Positions 46,326 through 55,836 of a stretch of DNA of 64,000 bases are shown piece by piece. Made by a program: the position numbers and the translations under genes. This DNA is from G963717155 sp963717155 (GTDB lineage: Bacteria; Actinomycetota; Thermoleophilia; Gaiellales; JALYLC01), in assembly GCA_963717155.1 (NCBI GenBank), contig OY970326.1, forward strand, positions 1,426,001-1,490,000, read 5' to 3'. Position 1 is the first letter of the stretch, and each line of letters opens with the position of its first letter. The notes beneath the pieces were generated by a model. That model searched no databases and was not told the origin of the DNA. It worked only from the letters and a program-made list of their open reading frames with translations.

Positions 46326-47027
46326 TTGAGGCCGCGACGGGGTCCCGATACCCGCCCGCAAGAGCCGAAGACGCGCGTCAACGAGGCAATTCGTGTGCCG
46401 CGCGTTCGGTTGATCGACGTCGAGGGCGAGCAGGTTGGCCTGAAGACGCGCGATGAGGCACTCGAGTATGCCTGGGGCAAGAACCTCGACCTGGTCGAGG
46501 TCGCGCCCGACGCGAATCCACCCGTCTGCCGGGTGATGGACTACTCGAAGTACAAGTACGAGCAGGAGCAGAAGCAGAAGCTGGCGCGCAAGCACCAGAG
46601 CACGATCACGATCAAGGAGATCAAGCTCCGCCCGAAGATCGATCCCCACGACTACGAGACGAAGAAGGGCCATGTGCTGCGGTTCCTCAAGAACCGCGAC
46701 AAGGTCAAGGTCACGATCATGTTCCGCGGCCGGGAGATGTACCACCCCGAGCGCGGACGATCGCTGCTCCTTCGACTGGCCGACGACGTCAAGGACCTCG
46801 CGGTGATCGAGGCCGATCCGCTGCAGGACGGCCGCAACATGGTGATGATGCTCGCGCCGCACAAGGAAGCGGTCGCGGCCAAGCCGGCGAATGAGGCCGG
46901 AGAGAGCGATGCCATCCACGAACCCGCGGCCGAGCCTGTCTCGGCCGCGCAGCCCGAGCAAGAGCCCGAGGCGGCCGATCCGAGGCCGACCGTCGAGGAA
47001 ACCGAGACTCCCGTCACTCCAGCCTGA
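46326..47027 (+). CDS. infC: translation initiation factor IF-3
   Basis: IF-3 binds the 30S subunit and proofreads initiation. Core signatures are VNEAIRVPRVRLIDVEGEQV, VEVAPDANPPVCRVMDYSKY, IKEIKLRPKIDPHDYETKKG and VKVTIMFRGREMYHPERG. It is 233 residues because of an acidic Pro/Ala/Glu tail of about 50 residues, found in actinobacterial IF-3. No ATG or GTG is in frame at the right place; TTG at 46326 is the best start, in line with the rare start codons IF-3 genes use for autoregulation. Confidence 0.92.
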   Translation: MRPRRGPDTRPQEPKTRVNEAIRVPRVRLIDVEGEQVGLKTRDEALEYAWGKNLDLVEVAPDANPPVCRVMDYSKYKYEQEQKQKLARKHQSTITIKEIKLRPKIDPHDYETKKGHVLRFLKNRDKVKVTIMFRGREMYHPERGRSLLLRLADDVKDLAVIEADPLQDGRNMVMMLAPHKEAVAAKPANEAGESDAIHEPAAEPVSAAQPEQEPEAADPRPTVEETETPVTPA

Positions 47028-47034
47028 TCCGAGC

Positions 47035-47232
47035 ATGCCCAAACAAAAGACCCACTCCGGCGCGAAGAAGCGCTTCAAGATCACCGGGACCGGCAAGCTG
47101 ATGCGCCGCCACGGGATGAAGTCGCACATCCTCGAGAAGAAGTCGCCCAAGCGGAAGCAGGCGTTCCGCCGCGACCAGTCCGTTTCCGCAGCCGACACGC
47201 CGATGGTCGAGCGCCTGCTCGGTCGGCGTTGA
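47035..47232 (+). CDS. rpmI: 50S ribosomal protein L35
   Basis: A 65-residue basic protein: MPKQKTHSGAKKRFKITGTG, then KLMRRHGMKSHILEKKSPKR. This is the full family pattern. It follows infC by seven bases and precedes rplT in the classic order. Confidence 0.95.
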   Translation: MPKQKTHSGAKKRFKITGTGKLMRRHGMKSHILEKKSPKRKQAFRRDQSVSAADTPMVERLLGRR

Positions 47233-47236
47233 TGCC

Positions 47237-47602
47237 ATGACACGCGTCAAGCGATCCGTCAACGCGCAGAAGAAGCGCCGCAACGTCCTCGACGAGGCCT
47301 CCGGCTACTGGGGTCTCAAGTCGAAGACGTACAAGCGCGCCAAGGAGCAGGTCCAGCGCAGCCTGCAGTACGCCTATCGCGACCGCCGCGTGCGGAAGCG
47401 CGAGTTCCGCAAGCTGTGGATCGTGCGGATCAACGCCGCCGCTCGTCAGCACGACATGAGCTACAGCCAGCTCATCGCGGGTCTCCATCGCGCCGAGATC
47501 ACGCTCGACCGCAAGGTGCTCGCGGACATCGCCGTGCACGAGCCCGCCGCCTTCGCGGCGATCGCGACGCAGGCGAAGGCCGCGCTCGCCGCGGCTGACT
47601 GA
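47237..47602 (+). CDS. rplT: 50S ribosomal protein L20
   Basis: A 121-residue 23S-binding assembly protein: MTRVKRSVNAQKKRRNVLDE, KSKTYKRAKEQVQRSLQYAY, RDRRVRKREFRKLWIVRINA and YSQLIAGLHRAEITLDRKVL. In other bacteria L20 represses its own operon through the leader; the structured infC leader upstream would be the place for it. The frame is intact. Confidence 0.95.
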   Translation: MTRVKRSVNAQKKRRNVLDEASGYWGLKSKTYKRAKEQVQRSLQYAYRDRRVRKREFRKLWIVRINAAARQHDMSYSQLIAGLHRAEITLDRKVLADIAVHEPAAFAAIATQAKAALAAAD

Positions 47603-48358
47603 ATACCATCCGCAGCCGGCGCCATCCGGCGCTGCGCGAGCTTCGCGCGCTGCGCGATACGCTCGGCGCGCGCCGAGAGCGGCCGGTTCGCGGTGGAGGG
47701 CGAGGACCTCGTGGAGGCGGCGCTCGCCGCGGGCATCGTCCCCGTGAGCGCCCTCGTCGATGCCGAGCGCGGTGTCCCGCAGCTCGAACGGGCGCTGAAC
47801 GCCGTCGGCTGCGAGGTCGAGCCGGTGGCGCCTGACGTGCTCGCCTGGGCCTCGTCGCTCGGGCACCACGCGCGCATCGCCGTCGTCGTCGAGGCGACGG
47901 CGCTCCCGCGGCTCGTTCCCGGAAGCGCACGGCCAGGTCGGCCTGCGTCTGCACGCGGTCGCCGATCCGGGAAACGTCGGAACGCTGGTGCGCACCGCGG
48001 ACGTGCTCGGACCGGCGCACATCGTGCTCGGCGAGAGCACCGCCGATCCGCTCGCACCGAAGGCAGTGCGCGCGTCGATGGGCGCGCTCTTCCGCGTGCC
48101 GCATCGTCCGGCTCGTCGACGCGCCTCCGGCACGCCGCATCGCCCTCGACGCGCGCGCCGCGACCGCGCTCTGGAACAGTCGAGCTCACGCTGCCGATCG
48201 CCTTCGAGCTCGGGGCAGAGCGCGCCGGGCTTCCCGATACGATCGTCCGCTCCGCCGACGCGAGGGCGGCGATCCCGCTCGCGCCCGGCGGAGAGTCGCT
48301 CAACGTCGCGATGGCGGGAGCGATCGCGCTCTACGAACTCCGCCGGAGGTCGCCTTGA
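47599..48358 (+). CDS. SpoU/TrmH-family RNA 2'-O-methyltransferase, frameshifted
   Basis: A SPOUT methyltransferase likely acting on rRNA or tRNA ribose. Parts read FAVEGEDLVEAALAAG, GQVGLRLHAVADPGNVGTLV and RTADVLGPAHIVLG (motif 1 with the conserved Asn and Arg), ASMGALFRVP, and the knot end AFELGAERAGLPD with NVAMAGAIALYELRR. Extra bases near 47673, 47920, 48101 and 48178 break it; corrected length is about 251 residues. The start is unclear; the frame opens near a CTG overlapping the rplT stop. Confidence 0.85.
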
Positions 48359-49321
48359 TCCCCTCGTTCGACGATCTGCTCGCAGCGCGCAGCACTGCTT
48401 GCTCCGACGCCGATCTGGCACACCCCGATCCACACGTCGCGCACGCTCGGCGAGGCTCGCCGGCGTCGACGATCTACGCCTCAAGCTCGAGCTGTTCCAG
48501 GTCACGGGCTCGTTCAAGCCGCGCGGCGCCTACTGCTCGATCGCGTCGCTGACGCCCGCCGATCTCGCGCGCGGCGTGATCGCGGTCTCGGCAGGCAACC
48601 ACGCCCAGGCCGTGGCCTACGGCGCGGCGCTCGCAGGGACGCGGTCGGTCGTCGTCACGTGGAACAGCGCATCCGAGCTGAAGCTCGAGGCGGCGCGCGC
48701 CTACGGCGCCGAGACGCTCAGGCTGGGCGACACGCCGCTCGAGGCCTTCGAGGAGATGTACAAGGTGCGCGACGCGCGCGGGCTCGTGCTGATCCATCCG
48801 TTCGACGATCCGCACGTGCTCGCCGGGCAGGGCACGCTCGGGCTCGAGCTGCTCGACGACGTTCCCGACGTCGGCACCGTCGTCGTGCCGATCGGGGGTG
48901 GGGGGCTCATCTCCGGCGTCGCGATCGCGCTGCGCGCAGCTGCGACCCGAGCGTGCGCATCGTCGGGGTGGAGCCCGAGGGGGCGCCGACCCTGACGCGC
49001 GCGCTCGCGGCCGGCGGGCCCGTGCTCGCTCGAGGAGATCTCGACGATCGCCGACGGGCTCTCGGCGCCGTTCGCCGGGGACGCTCACCTACGAGGTCGA
49101 CGCGCGATCTCGTGGACGACGTCGTGCTCGTGTCGGACGCCGAGATCCGCGACGCAATGCGCGCGCTCGCCCTGCGGGCGAAGGTCGTCGCCGAGCCGGC
49201 AGCTGCCGCAGGCCTCGCGGCGCTGGTCGCGGGACGCGTGGCGCCCGCGCCGGGCCCGGTGGTGGTCGTCGTCTCCGGTGGCAACGTGTCCGCAGATGTC
49301 GCGGCGTCCATGTTCATGTAA
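48355..49321 (+). CDS. ilvA: threonine dehydratase (PLP-dependent, catabolic-type), frameshifted
   Basis: Deaminates threonine to 2-oxobutyrate. The PLP lysine is in ELFQVTGSFKPRGAYCSIAS; AVSAGNHAQAVAYGAALAGT binds the PLP phosphate region; VVVPIGGGGLISGVAIAL is the glycine loop. No C-terminal ACT regulatory domain follows, and the end VVVVSGGNVSAD matches short TdcB-type enzymes. Extra bases near 48403, 48452, 48940, 49028 and around 49100 break the frame; about 320 residues when corrected. A related serine dehydratase activity is possible. TTG at 48355 overlaps the upstream stop. Confidence 0.85.
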
Positions 49322-50051
49322 GGCGTTCGCAGACGAAGACGTGGTCGCCGGGAAGGCCCTCGAGCGGGATCCCGTCGAACCCTCGGTAGGCCGCGACGAC
49401 ACGCAGTCCTGCCGCCGCACAGAGCGCCCGCCACTCGTCGGCCGAGCGCCACTCGAGACGCATGTCGACGATCCGGCCGCGATGGCGCACCGCGAGCTCG
49501 ATCGTGCGTTCGGCGGCGTTCCAGCGAGCGCGTTCCCAGATCCCTTCCTCGCGCTCGATCCAGCGATCGTGCGTCTTTCGCACGTCGGCGGCGGTCGGCT
49601 CGAAGACGTCGAACACGAGCCGGCCGCCCGGAGCGAGCAGGCCCCTGGCGGCCCGCAGCGCGCGCAGCCGCTCGTCGTCGCCGGCGAGATGGAGGTACGG
49701 CCGGAACGGCACGAGTACCCGGGGGGCGGGTCCGAGCTCGCCGGGCGGGTCGCTCAGGTCGCCGAGTGTGAGCGTGATGCGCTCGGAGACGCCGGCCCCC
49801 TCGGCGCGTGAGCGCGCGAGAGCGAGCATCGCCGGCGACGCATCGAGTCCGCGCACGTGGTGTCCTGCCTGTGCGAGGGGGACAGCGATACGCCCCGACC
49901 CGCACCCGAGCTCGACGATCGGGCCCTCGACGCCGTCGCACACCCCCACGTAGAAGTCGAGATCCTCCACGACGCTCTCGCACCACACGTCGTAGAGCGA
50001 ACCGAGGCGCTCGTAGGCATCGCCGCCTGGCGCTGCGAGCTCGGAAGGCAT
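49314..50051 (-). CDS. class I SAM-dependent methyltransferase
   Basis: A 245-residue Rossmann methyltransferase. It starts MPSELAAPGGDAYERLGSLY; IVELGCGSGRIAVPLAQAGH is motif I; VRGLDASPAMLALAR and LTLGDLSDPPGEL follow; LLAPGGRLVFDVFEPT is the post-motif III region. The substrate is unknown; the AYERLGSLYDVWCE N-terminus resembles small-molecule methyltransferases. It overlaps the threonine dehydratase end by eight bases. The frame is intact. Confidence 0.85.
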   Translation of the reverse strand: MPSELAAPGGDAYERLGSLYDVWCESVVEDLDFYVGVCDGVEGPIVELGCGSGRIAVPLAQAGHHVRGLDASPAMLALARSRAEGAGVSERITLTLGDLSDPPGELGPAPRVLVPFRPYLHLAGDDERLRALRAARGLLAPGGRLVFDVFEPTAADVRKTHDRWIEREEGIWERARWNAAERTIELAVRHRGRIVDMRLEWRSADEWRALCAAAGLRVVAAYRGFDGIPLEGLPGDHVFVCERLT

Positions 50052-50071
50052 TCCTGCAGGCTATGCGCTGC

Positions 50072-50077
50072 TAGCCT
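50072..50077 (+). promoter_or_regulatory. -10 box of the T-box-pheS-pheT operon
   Basis: TAGCCT sits just upstream of the T-box leader, placing transcription start at about 50084, 21 bases after the divergent methyltransferase start. Confidence 0.45.
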
Positions 50078-50083
50078 TTGCCG

Positions 50084-50311
50084 ACCGGCGCTGACGAGGA
50101 CGAGTAGGCGGTAGCTCAACCCACAGGGAGCGGGGCCGAGACTGAGAGCCCCCGCGGGAAGAGCCCGTTGAAGTTCACCCTCCGAGCCGGTCGGGACGCC
50201 GTCGCACGGGCGCGAAGCGAGGGGCCGCCGCCCGGTGGGGCGCCGGCAAGCAGGGTGGTACCGCGGGAGCCGATCAGGCCTCGTCCCTGCGCCGAAGGCG
50301 CGGAGTGGGGC
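50084..50311 (+). promoter_or_regulatory. T-box leader sensing tRNA-Phe
   Basis: A T-box riboswitch precedes pheS. The 5' part has GACGAGGACGAGTAG (GA motif region), GTTG and then the likely specifier TTC (50174-50176) followed by A, matching phenylalanine. The near-universal T-box AAGCAGGGTGGTACCGCG lies at 50248-50265 and pairs with the uncharged tRNA 3' end through TGG. Downstream are GGGAGCC...CTCGTCCC and the perfect hairpin GCGCCGAAGGCGC (50289-50301). No U-run follows, so control of pheS translation, as for some actinobacterial T-boxes, is as likely as transcription termination. Confidence 0.85.
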
Positions 50312-51353
50312 ATGGACGACATCGATCGGCTCGAGCAGGAGGGGCGAAGCGCCCTCGCAGCGTGCCGCGACGAGCGACGAGCTCGAGCAGGCGCGCGTCG
50401 CCGTGCTCGGTCGCTCGGCGCCGATCACGCTCGCGCTGCGCGGGGTCGCCTCGCCTGGAGCCCGAGCGAGCGCGGGCCGCGCGGCGCGGCGCTGAACGGG
50501 GTACGCAAGCGGCTCGAGGCCGAGCACGCCGCGCGTGCGCGAGGCGCTGTCGTCGGTCGAGCTCGAGCGGCGCCTGCGTGAGGACGCGGTCGACGTCACG
50601 CTGCCCGGCACGCCCGTTCCCGCGGGGCGTCGCCCACCTGCTCTCGCAGACGCAGCGGGCGATCGAGGACGTGTTCGTCGGCCTCGGCTACCGCATCGCC
50701 GAGGGGCCCGAGGTCGAGCTCGAGTACTACAACTTCACGGCGCTGAACCACGCCGGAGGACCACCCGGCGAAGGCCGAGTCCGACACGTTCTGGGTCGCG
50801 CCGGGCGTCGTCCTGCGCACCCAGACGTCGCCGATGCAGATCAGGACGATGGAGCAGCAGCAGCCGCCGGTGTACGTGATCGTGCCCCGGCCGGGTCTAC
50901 CGTCCCGATCGCGCTCGACGCGACGCACTCGCCCCAGTTCCAGCAGGTCGAGGGCCTCGCCGTCGACCGCGGGCTGACGCTGGGCGACCTCAAGGGCACG
51001 CTCCAGCACTTCGCCCGCGAGCTCTTCGGCCCCGACCGCGAGGTGCTGATGGGCTCCGACTTCTTCCCCTTCACCGAGCCGAGCGTCCAGCTGTCGGTCT
51101 CGTGCTTCCTGTGCGACGGGCGCGGCTGCCGCACGTGCAAGGAGTCGGGCTGGATCGAGATCCTCGGCGCGGGCATGGTCGATCCGAACGTCTTCGGCTT
51201 CGTCGAGGCTACGACCCCGAGGAGTGGTCGGGCTTCGCCTTCGGGATGGGTCTCGAGCGCATCGCGATGCTGCGCCACGGCGTCGAGCACCTGCGCCGCT
51301 TCTACGACGACGACCTGCGGTTCCTCGAGCAGTTCGCGGGAGGGCTCCGATGA
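50312..51353 (+). CDS. pheS: phenylalanyl-tRNA synthetase alpha subunit, about nine frameshifts
   Basis: The catalytic subunit of the alpha2beta2 enzyme. It begins MDDIDRLEQEGRSALAA; a coiled-coil arm follows (LNGVRKRLEAEHA), then the class II core: AIEDVFVGLGYRIAEGPEVE, EYYNFTALNH (motif 1), THSPQFQQVEGLAVDRG (motif 2) and FAFGMGLERIAMLRHGVEHL (motif 3). Breaks occur near 50360, 50452, 50490, 50530, 50625, 50765, 50893, 50915 and 51210; net removal of seven bases gives 344 residues. The ATG lies right after the T-box. Confidence 0.92.
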
Positions 51354-53766
51354 AGGTCCCGCTGCGCTGGCTGCAGGACCACCTCGAGGATCCGCTGCCG
51401 CCGCTTCGCCGAGTTCCGCACCCGGATCACGCTCGCCGGCGTCGAGATCGAGAAGGTCACGCGGCAGGGGCTGCCCGAGCAGGACGGCGTCGACGAGCTT
51501 GGTCGTCGCAGGCCTCGTGCTCGAGGCCGGCCAGCATCCGAACGCCGACCGCCTGCAGCTCTGCCAGGTCGACACGGGAGGGCCGAGCCCCGCCAGATCG
51601 TGTGCGGCGCCTGGAACTTCGGCGCCGGCGACACGGTCGCGGTCGCCCTGCCCGGGTCTGCGCCTGCCCGACGGCCGCAAGCTCGAGCGCGCGAAGCTGC
51701 GGGGCTCGCTGTCGGACGGCATGATCCTCTCCGAGCGCGAGCTCGAGCTCTCCGACGAGCACGGCGGGCATCCTCGTCCTCGGCGACGGCTACGCGCCCG
51801 GCGAGCCGCTCGCGTCGCGCTTGCCGCTCGGCGACGTCGTGCTCGACTTCGAGATCCTCGTCGAACCGGCCCGACCTGCTCTCGGTGCGCGGCATCGCAC
51901 GCGACGTCGCGGCGGTGTTCGACCTGCGCCTGCGCCCGCTCGACGAGCACGAGCCCGAGGCGACGGGAGCGCGCCCGACGTCGGAGCTCGTGCAGATCTC
52001 GATCGACGACCTCGACCTGTGCCCGCGCTTCACCGCGCGCGTGCTGCAGGGCGTCACCGTCGGCCCCTCGCCGCTCTGGCTGAAGGCGCGGCTGACCGGC
52101 GCGGGCATCCGCCCGATCTCGAACGTCGTCGACGTCACGAACTACGTCGCGCACGACCTCGGCCAGCCGCTGCACGCCTACGACCGCGCGCGCATCCCCG
52201 GGCACGACGCTCGTCGCGCGCCGCGCCCGGGCCGGAGAGTCGCTGACCACGCTCGACGGCAAGGAGCGCGACGCTCGACCCCGAGACGCTCGTGATCGCG
52301 CACGCGCGACGGCCCGTCGGGCATCGCGGGCGTGATGGGTGGCGCCGACTCCGAGATCGGGGACGACACCCGCGACGTCGTGCTCGAGGCGGCGTCGTTC
52401 GACCGCGGCTCGGTCCTGCGCACGACCCGGCGCATCGGGCTGCGCACGGAGGCGTCGAACCGGTTCGAGAAGGGCGTCGATCCGGCGCTCGCCCCGATCG
52501 CGAACCGCGCGGCGGCGCGGCTGCTCGTCGAGATCGCGGGCGCGACGCTCGCGCCCGATCCGATCGACGTGCACGGCGACCTGCCCGAGCCGGCCTGGAT
52601 CGCGTTGCGCCCCGGGCGCGTGCTGCGCGGTCACGGGCGTCGACGTCAGCTCCGAGGAGAGCGGCGGCGATCCTCGAGCGACTCGGCTTCGACGTCGAGC
52701 GGCCGGGACGGCTGCGCGTGCGCGTCCGCCGACATGGCGCGCGCTCGACGTGACGCGCGAGATCGACCTCGTCGAGGAGGTCGCGCGCATCCACGGCCTC
52801 GAGCACGTGCCCGCGACGCTGCCGAGCGGCGCCCGCGCTGGCGGACTCAGCACGGGCCAGCTGCGTCCGCAGGCGCCTGCACGAGGCGATGCTGGGCGCG
52901 GGGAGCACCGAGGTGCAGACCATGAGCCTCGTGTCGGCCGACGTCGGGGACGATCTCGGGCTGGCGCCGGACGACGCCCGGCGCAGCCCCCGTGCTGCTG
53001 CGGAACCCGCTCTCGTCCGAGCACGCGGCGCTGCGGCACGCTGCTCCTGCCGAGCCTCGCGGCCGTCGCCGAGCGCAACCAGTCGCTCGGCCGGCAGCGA
53101 GCTCTCGATCTACGAGATCGCGCACGTCTACCAGCCCGCGAACCGGCGAAGACCTGCCCGACGAGCCGTGGACGCTCGGTGCCCTCGCTGGTCGGCGGCG
53201 ACGCGTCGTTCTTCACGGCGAAGGGCATCCTCACGACGGTCCTCGGCGCCGTCGGCATCGACCTGGCGGTCGAGCCTGGCGCCGGCCGCGACCCGTTCCT
53301 GCATCCGGGCCGTGCGGCTCGCATCCTCGTCGGCGGAGCGCAGGCGGGCTACGTGGGTGAGCTCCACCCGGCGCTTGCCGAGCGTCTCGGCCTGAGCGGG
53401 CCGGCCGCGGCGTTCGAGCTCGACGTGACGCTCGTCGAGCAGCACGTTCCCGGCCCGGCGATCGCGGTCTCGGTGCCCGACACGCCTCCGCTGCGGCAGG
53501 ACATCGCGGTCGTCGTCGCCGACGAGCACCTCGCCGGCGAGGTCGTCGCGGCGGCGCGCACGGCGGGCGGCGAGCTGCTGCGCGACGTCACGGTCTTCGA
53601 CGTCTATCGCGACGTAGCGGCGCTCGGCGCCGGCCGGCGATCGCTCGCCCTGCGGCTGACGTTCCAGGCCGACGACCGGACGCTCACGGACGACGAGGTC
53701 GTGCCGGTGCGCGAGCAGATCGTGAAGGAGCTCGCCGAGCGGTTCGGCGCGGTGCTGCGCAGTTAG
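51350..53766 (+). CDS. pheT: phenylalanyl-tRNA synthetase beta subunit, heavily frameshifted
   Basis: The editing and tRNA-binding partner of PheS. MKVPLRWLQDHLEDPLPPL opens it; VVAGLVLEAGQHPNADRLQL is the EMAP-like tRNA-binding domain; NVVDVTNYVAHDLGQPLHAY belongs to the B3/B4 editing domain; RTTRRIGLRTEASNRFEKGV precedes the catalytic-like core. The C-terminal anticodon-binding domain (SVPDTPPLRQDIAVVV, then LRLTFQADDRTLTDDEV) reads in one frame. At least a dozen frame breaks lie between 51400 and 53200. It overlaps pheS by four bases and its stop overlaps that of pstB. Confidence 0.9.
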
Positions 53767-54600
53767 CCGAAGCGACCCTGCACGTAGTCGTCCGTGCGCG
53801 AGTCGGTCGGGTTCGAGAAGAGCGTCGTCGTCGGCCCGAACTCGACGAGCACTCCTGCGCGTGGGCCGCTCTTCAGCGGCGCAAGCGAGAAGAACGCGGT
53901 CGCGTCGGCGACCCGGGCCGCCTGCTGCATGTTGTGCGTCACGACGACGAGCGTGTACTCGTCGCGGAGCTGGATCATCAGATCCTCGATGCGCGCGGTC
54001 GAGATCGGATCGAGTGCCGAGCATGGCTCGTCGAGCAGCAGCACGTCGGGCTCGACGGCCAGTGCGCGCGCGATGCAGAGCCGCTGCTGCTGGCCGCCCG
54101 ATAGGCCGAGCGCACTGCGCTTGAGGATGTCCTTCGCCTCGTCCCACAGCGCTGCACGGCGCAGAGCCCCCTCGACGCGCTCGGCCATGTTGCCCTTCAT
54201 GCCCAGGGCGCGAGGGCCGTACGCGACGTTGTCGAAGATCGACTTCGGGAACGGGTTCGGGCGCTGGAAGACCATGCCGATCCGGCGGCGGACCTCGACG
54301 GGTCGATGCCCTGCGAGTACAGATCGATGCCGTGGTAGCGCACCGGGCCGGTGACGACGCGCCGGGCACGAGGTCGTTCATGCGGTTCAGGCTGCGCAGC
54401 AGCGTGCTCTTGCCGCACCCCGAGGGGCCGATGAACGCCGTGATGAGTCCCTTCGGGATCGACAGGGTCACGTCGCCGATCGCCGGTCTGCCGGCGTAGC
54501 TGATCGTGACGTCGTCGAGCGCGAAGACGTGGTCGCGACCGGTGAGCTCGACGGCCTCGACGCCGGGGGCGACAGCTACGTGGTGTGTGGTTTCGGGCAC
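53763..54600 (-). CDS. pstB: phosphate ABC transporter ATP-binding protein PstB, two frameshifts
   Basis: Powers high-affinity phosphate import. VFALDDVTISYAGRPAIGDV is the start of the ABC domain; Walker A FIGPSGCGKSTLLRSLNRMN is PstB-specific in its RSLNRMND ending; PNPFPKSIFDNVAYGPRALG, the signature LSGGQQQRLCIARALAV and Walker B LLLDEPCSALDPISTARIED follow. The frame breaks near 54361 and 54298 around YHGIDLYSQGIDP. The GTG at 54600 follows a CATGAT box. Unusually it is divergent from pstS-pstC-pstA rather than downstream of them. Confidence 0.92.
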
Positions 54601-54606
54601 GAGTGG

Positions 54607-54612
54607 ATCATG
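54607..54612 (-). promoter_or_regulatory. -10 box of pstB
   Basis: On the minus strand CATGAT ends six bases before the GTG at 54600, fitting the leaderless pattern. Confidence 0.4.
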
Positions 54613-54660
54613 CCGTCCGCAAACCCCTCGCGCGACCCTCGAAGGCCCGAAAAATGGCAC

Positions 54661-54682
54661 CTTCACCACTTCGTCACCAAAC
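54661..54682 (+). promoter_or_regulatory. candidate PHO box between pstB and pstS
   Basis: Two 11-base direct repeats, CTTCACCACTT and CGTCACCAAAC, resemble the PhoP-binding repeats of actinobacterial pho regulons (TTCACC-type half-sites). They sit in the 134-base divergent region between pstB and pstS, where one site could serve both genes. Assignment is by similarity only. Confidence 0.45.
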
Positions 54683-54734
54683 GGGAACCGGCTGCTTTCC
54701 CCTTTGACCCGTGGGCGTCGGAAGAGTTACCGAC

Positions 54735-55793
54735 ATGAAAACAACCAGCACCCGTTCCGGGCCTCGCCGGCTGCTCGCGTTCGCGGCTGTCGGGGCGCTT
54801 GCACTCACCGCGGCCGCAGCGCCCGGCCAGGCCGCGACCAGCCGGTCGACCGGCGGCTCGCTGACCGGCGCCGGGAGCACGCTCGTCTATCCGCTCGTCT
54901 CCCAGTGGGGTGCTGCCTACCAGTCGAGCGCCGGCGTCGGCATCACGTACGGGTCGGTTGGCAGTGGCGCCGGCATCGCCCAGATCACGGCGCGCACGGT
55001 CGACTTCGGCGCGAGCGATGCGCCGATGACGCCGGACCAGTCGTCCAAGGCCAACAACGTGCTGCAGATCCCGTGGGCGCTCGCAGCCACGGTCGTGTCG
55101 TACAACGTGCCGGGGCCCAAGGCGCACATCCACCTGACCGGCACCGTGCTCGCGAACATCTTCCTCGGTCAGATCACCAACTGGAACGACCCTGCGATCA
55201 AGAAGCTCAACCCCAAGGCGCCGCTGCCGAACCTCAAGATCACGCCGGTCTACCGCAGCGACGGCAGCGGCGACACGTTCGTGTTCACCGACTACCTGAC
55301 GCAGGTGAGCGCACCGTGGCGCGCCAACGTCGGTAACGCAACGCAGGTGCAGTTCCCGGCGGGCGTCGGTGCCAAGGGCAACGACGGCGTCGCCGGTGTC
55401 ATCAAGTCCACCGCCGGCGCGATCGGCTACGTCTCGCTGTCGTACGACTTCGCGAACGGCCTGCAGTACGCGGTGATCCGGAATGCGGCCGGACAGTACG
55501 TCCCGCCGAGCATTGCCAGCATCTCCGAGGCCGCGAAGTCGGTCGGCAACGTTCCGTCGAGCAACAGCATCTCGATCGTCAACCCGCCGAAGACGTTCCC
55601 GAAGGCCTACCCCATGTCGACCTTCACGTACGCGCTCGTCCCGGCGAAGTCGTCGAAGGCGGACATGCTGAAGGCGTTCCTGACGTACGCGATCACGAAG
55701 GGTCAGTCGTTCGGCGCGAAGCTGGCCTTCGCACCGCTGCCCGGGAAGATCCTGAACATCGACAAGGCGACGATCGCGAAGATCTCCTCCTAA
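54735..55793 (+). CDS. pstS: phosphate ABC transporter substrate-binding protein PstS
   Basis: Captures phosphate outside the membrane. A signal peptide covers about residues 1-34 (RRLLAFAAVGALALTAAAA, then AXA-type PGQAA), without a lipobox Cys. The mature protein has SLTGAGSTLVYPLVSQWGAA, GSVGSGAGI, DFGASDAPMTPDQSSKAN and YRSDGSGDTFVFTDYLT, where Ser, Asp, Arg and Thr bind phosphate. It is 352 residues with an intact frame. A near-perfect hairpin lies between it and pstC. Confidence 0.94.
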   Translation: MKTTSTRSGPRRLLAFAAVGALALTAAAAPGQAATSRSTGGSLTGAGSTLVYPLVSQWGAAYQSSAGVGITYGSVGSGAGIAQITARTVDFGASDAPMTPDQSSKANNVLQIPWALAATVVSYNVPGPKAHIHLTGTVLANIFLGQITNWNDPAIKKLNPKAPLPNLKITPVYRSDGSGDTFVFTDYLTQVSAPWRANVGNATQVQFPAGVGAKGNDGVAGVIKSTAGAIGYVSLSYDFANGLQYAVIRNAAGQYVPPSIASISEAAKSVGNVPSSNSISIVNPPKTFPKAYPMSTFTYALVPAKSSKADMLKAFLTYAITKGQSFGAKLAFAPLPGKILNIDKATIAKISS

Positions 55794-55802
55794 GACCCAT
55801 TG

Positions 55803-55829
55803 GGGCCCCGGCGCGCCGCGCCGGGGCCC
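55803..55829 (+). terminator. strong GC hairpin between pstS and pstC
   Basis: A 12-base-pair stem (GGGCCCCGGCGC with its complement and a tiny loop) ends eight bases before the pstC ATG and is followed by ATTCTTC. It may partly end or process the transcript so that pstS is expressed above pstCA, as is common for binding-protein genes. Confidence 0.6.
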
Positions 55830-55836
55830 ATTCTTC

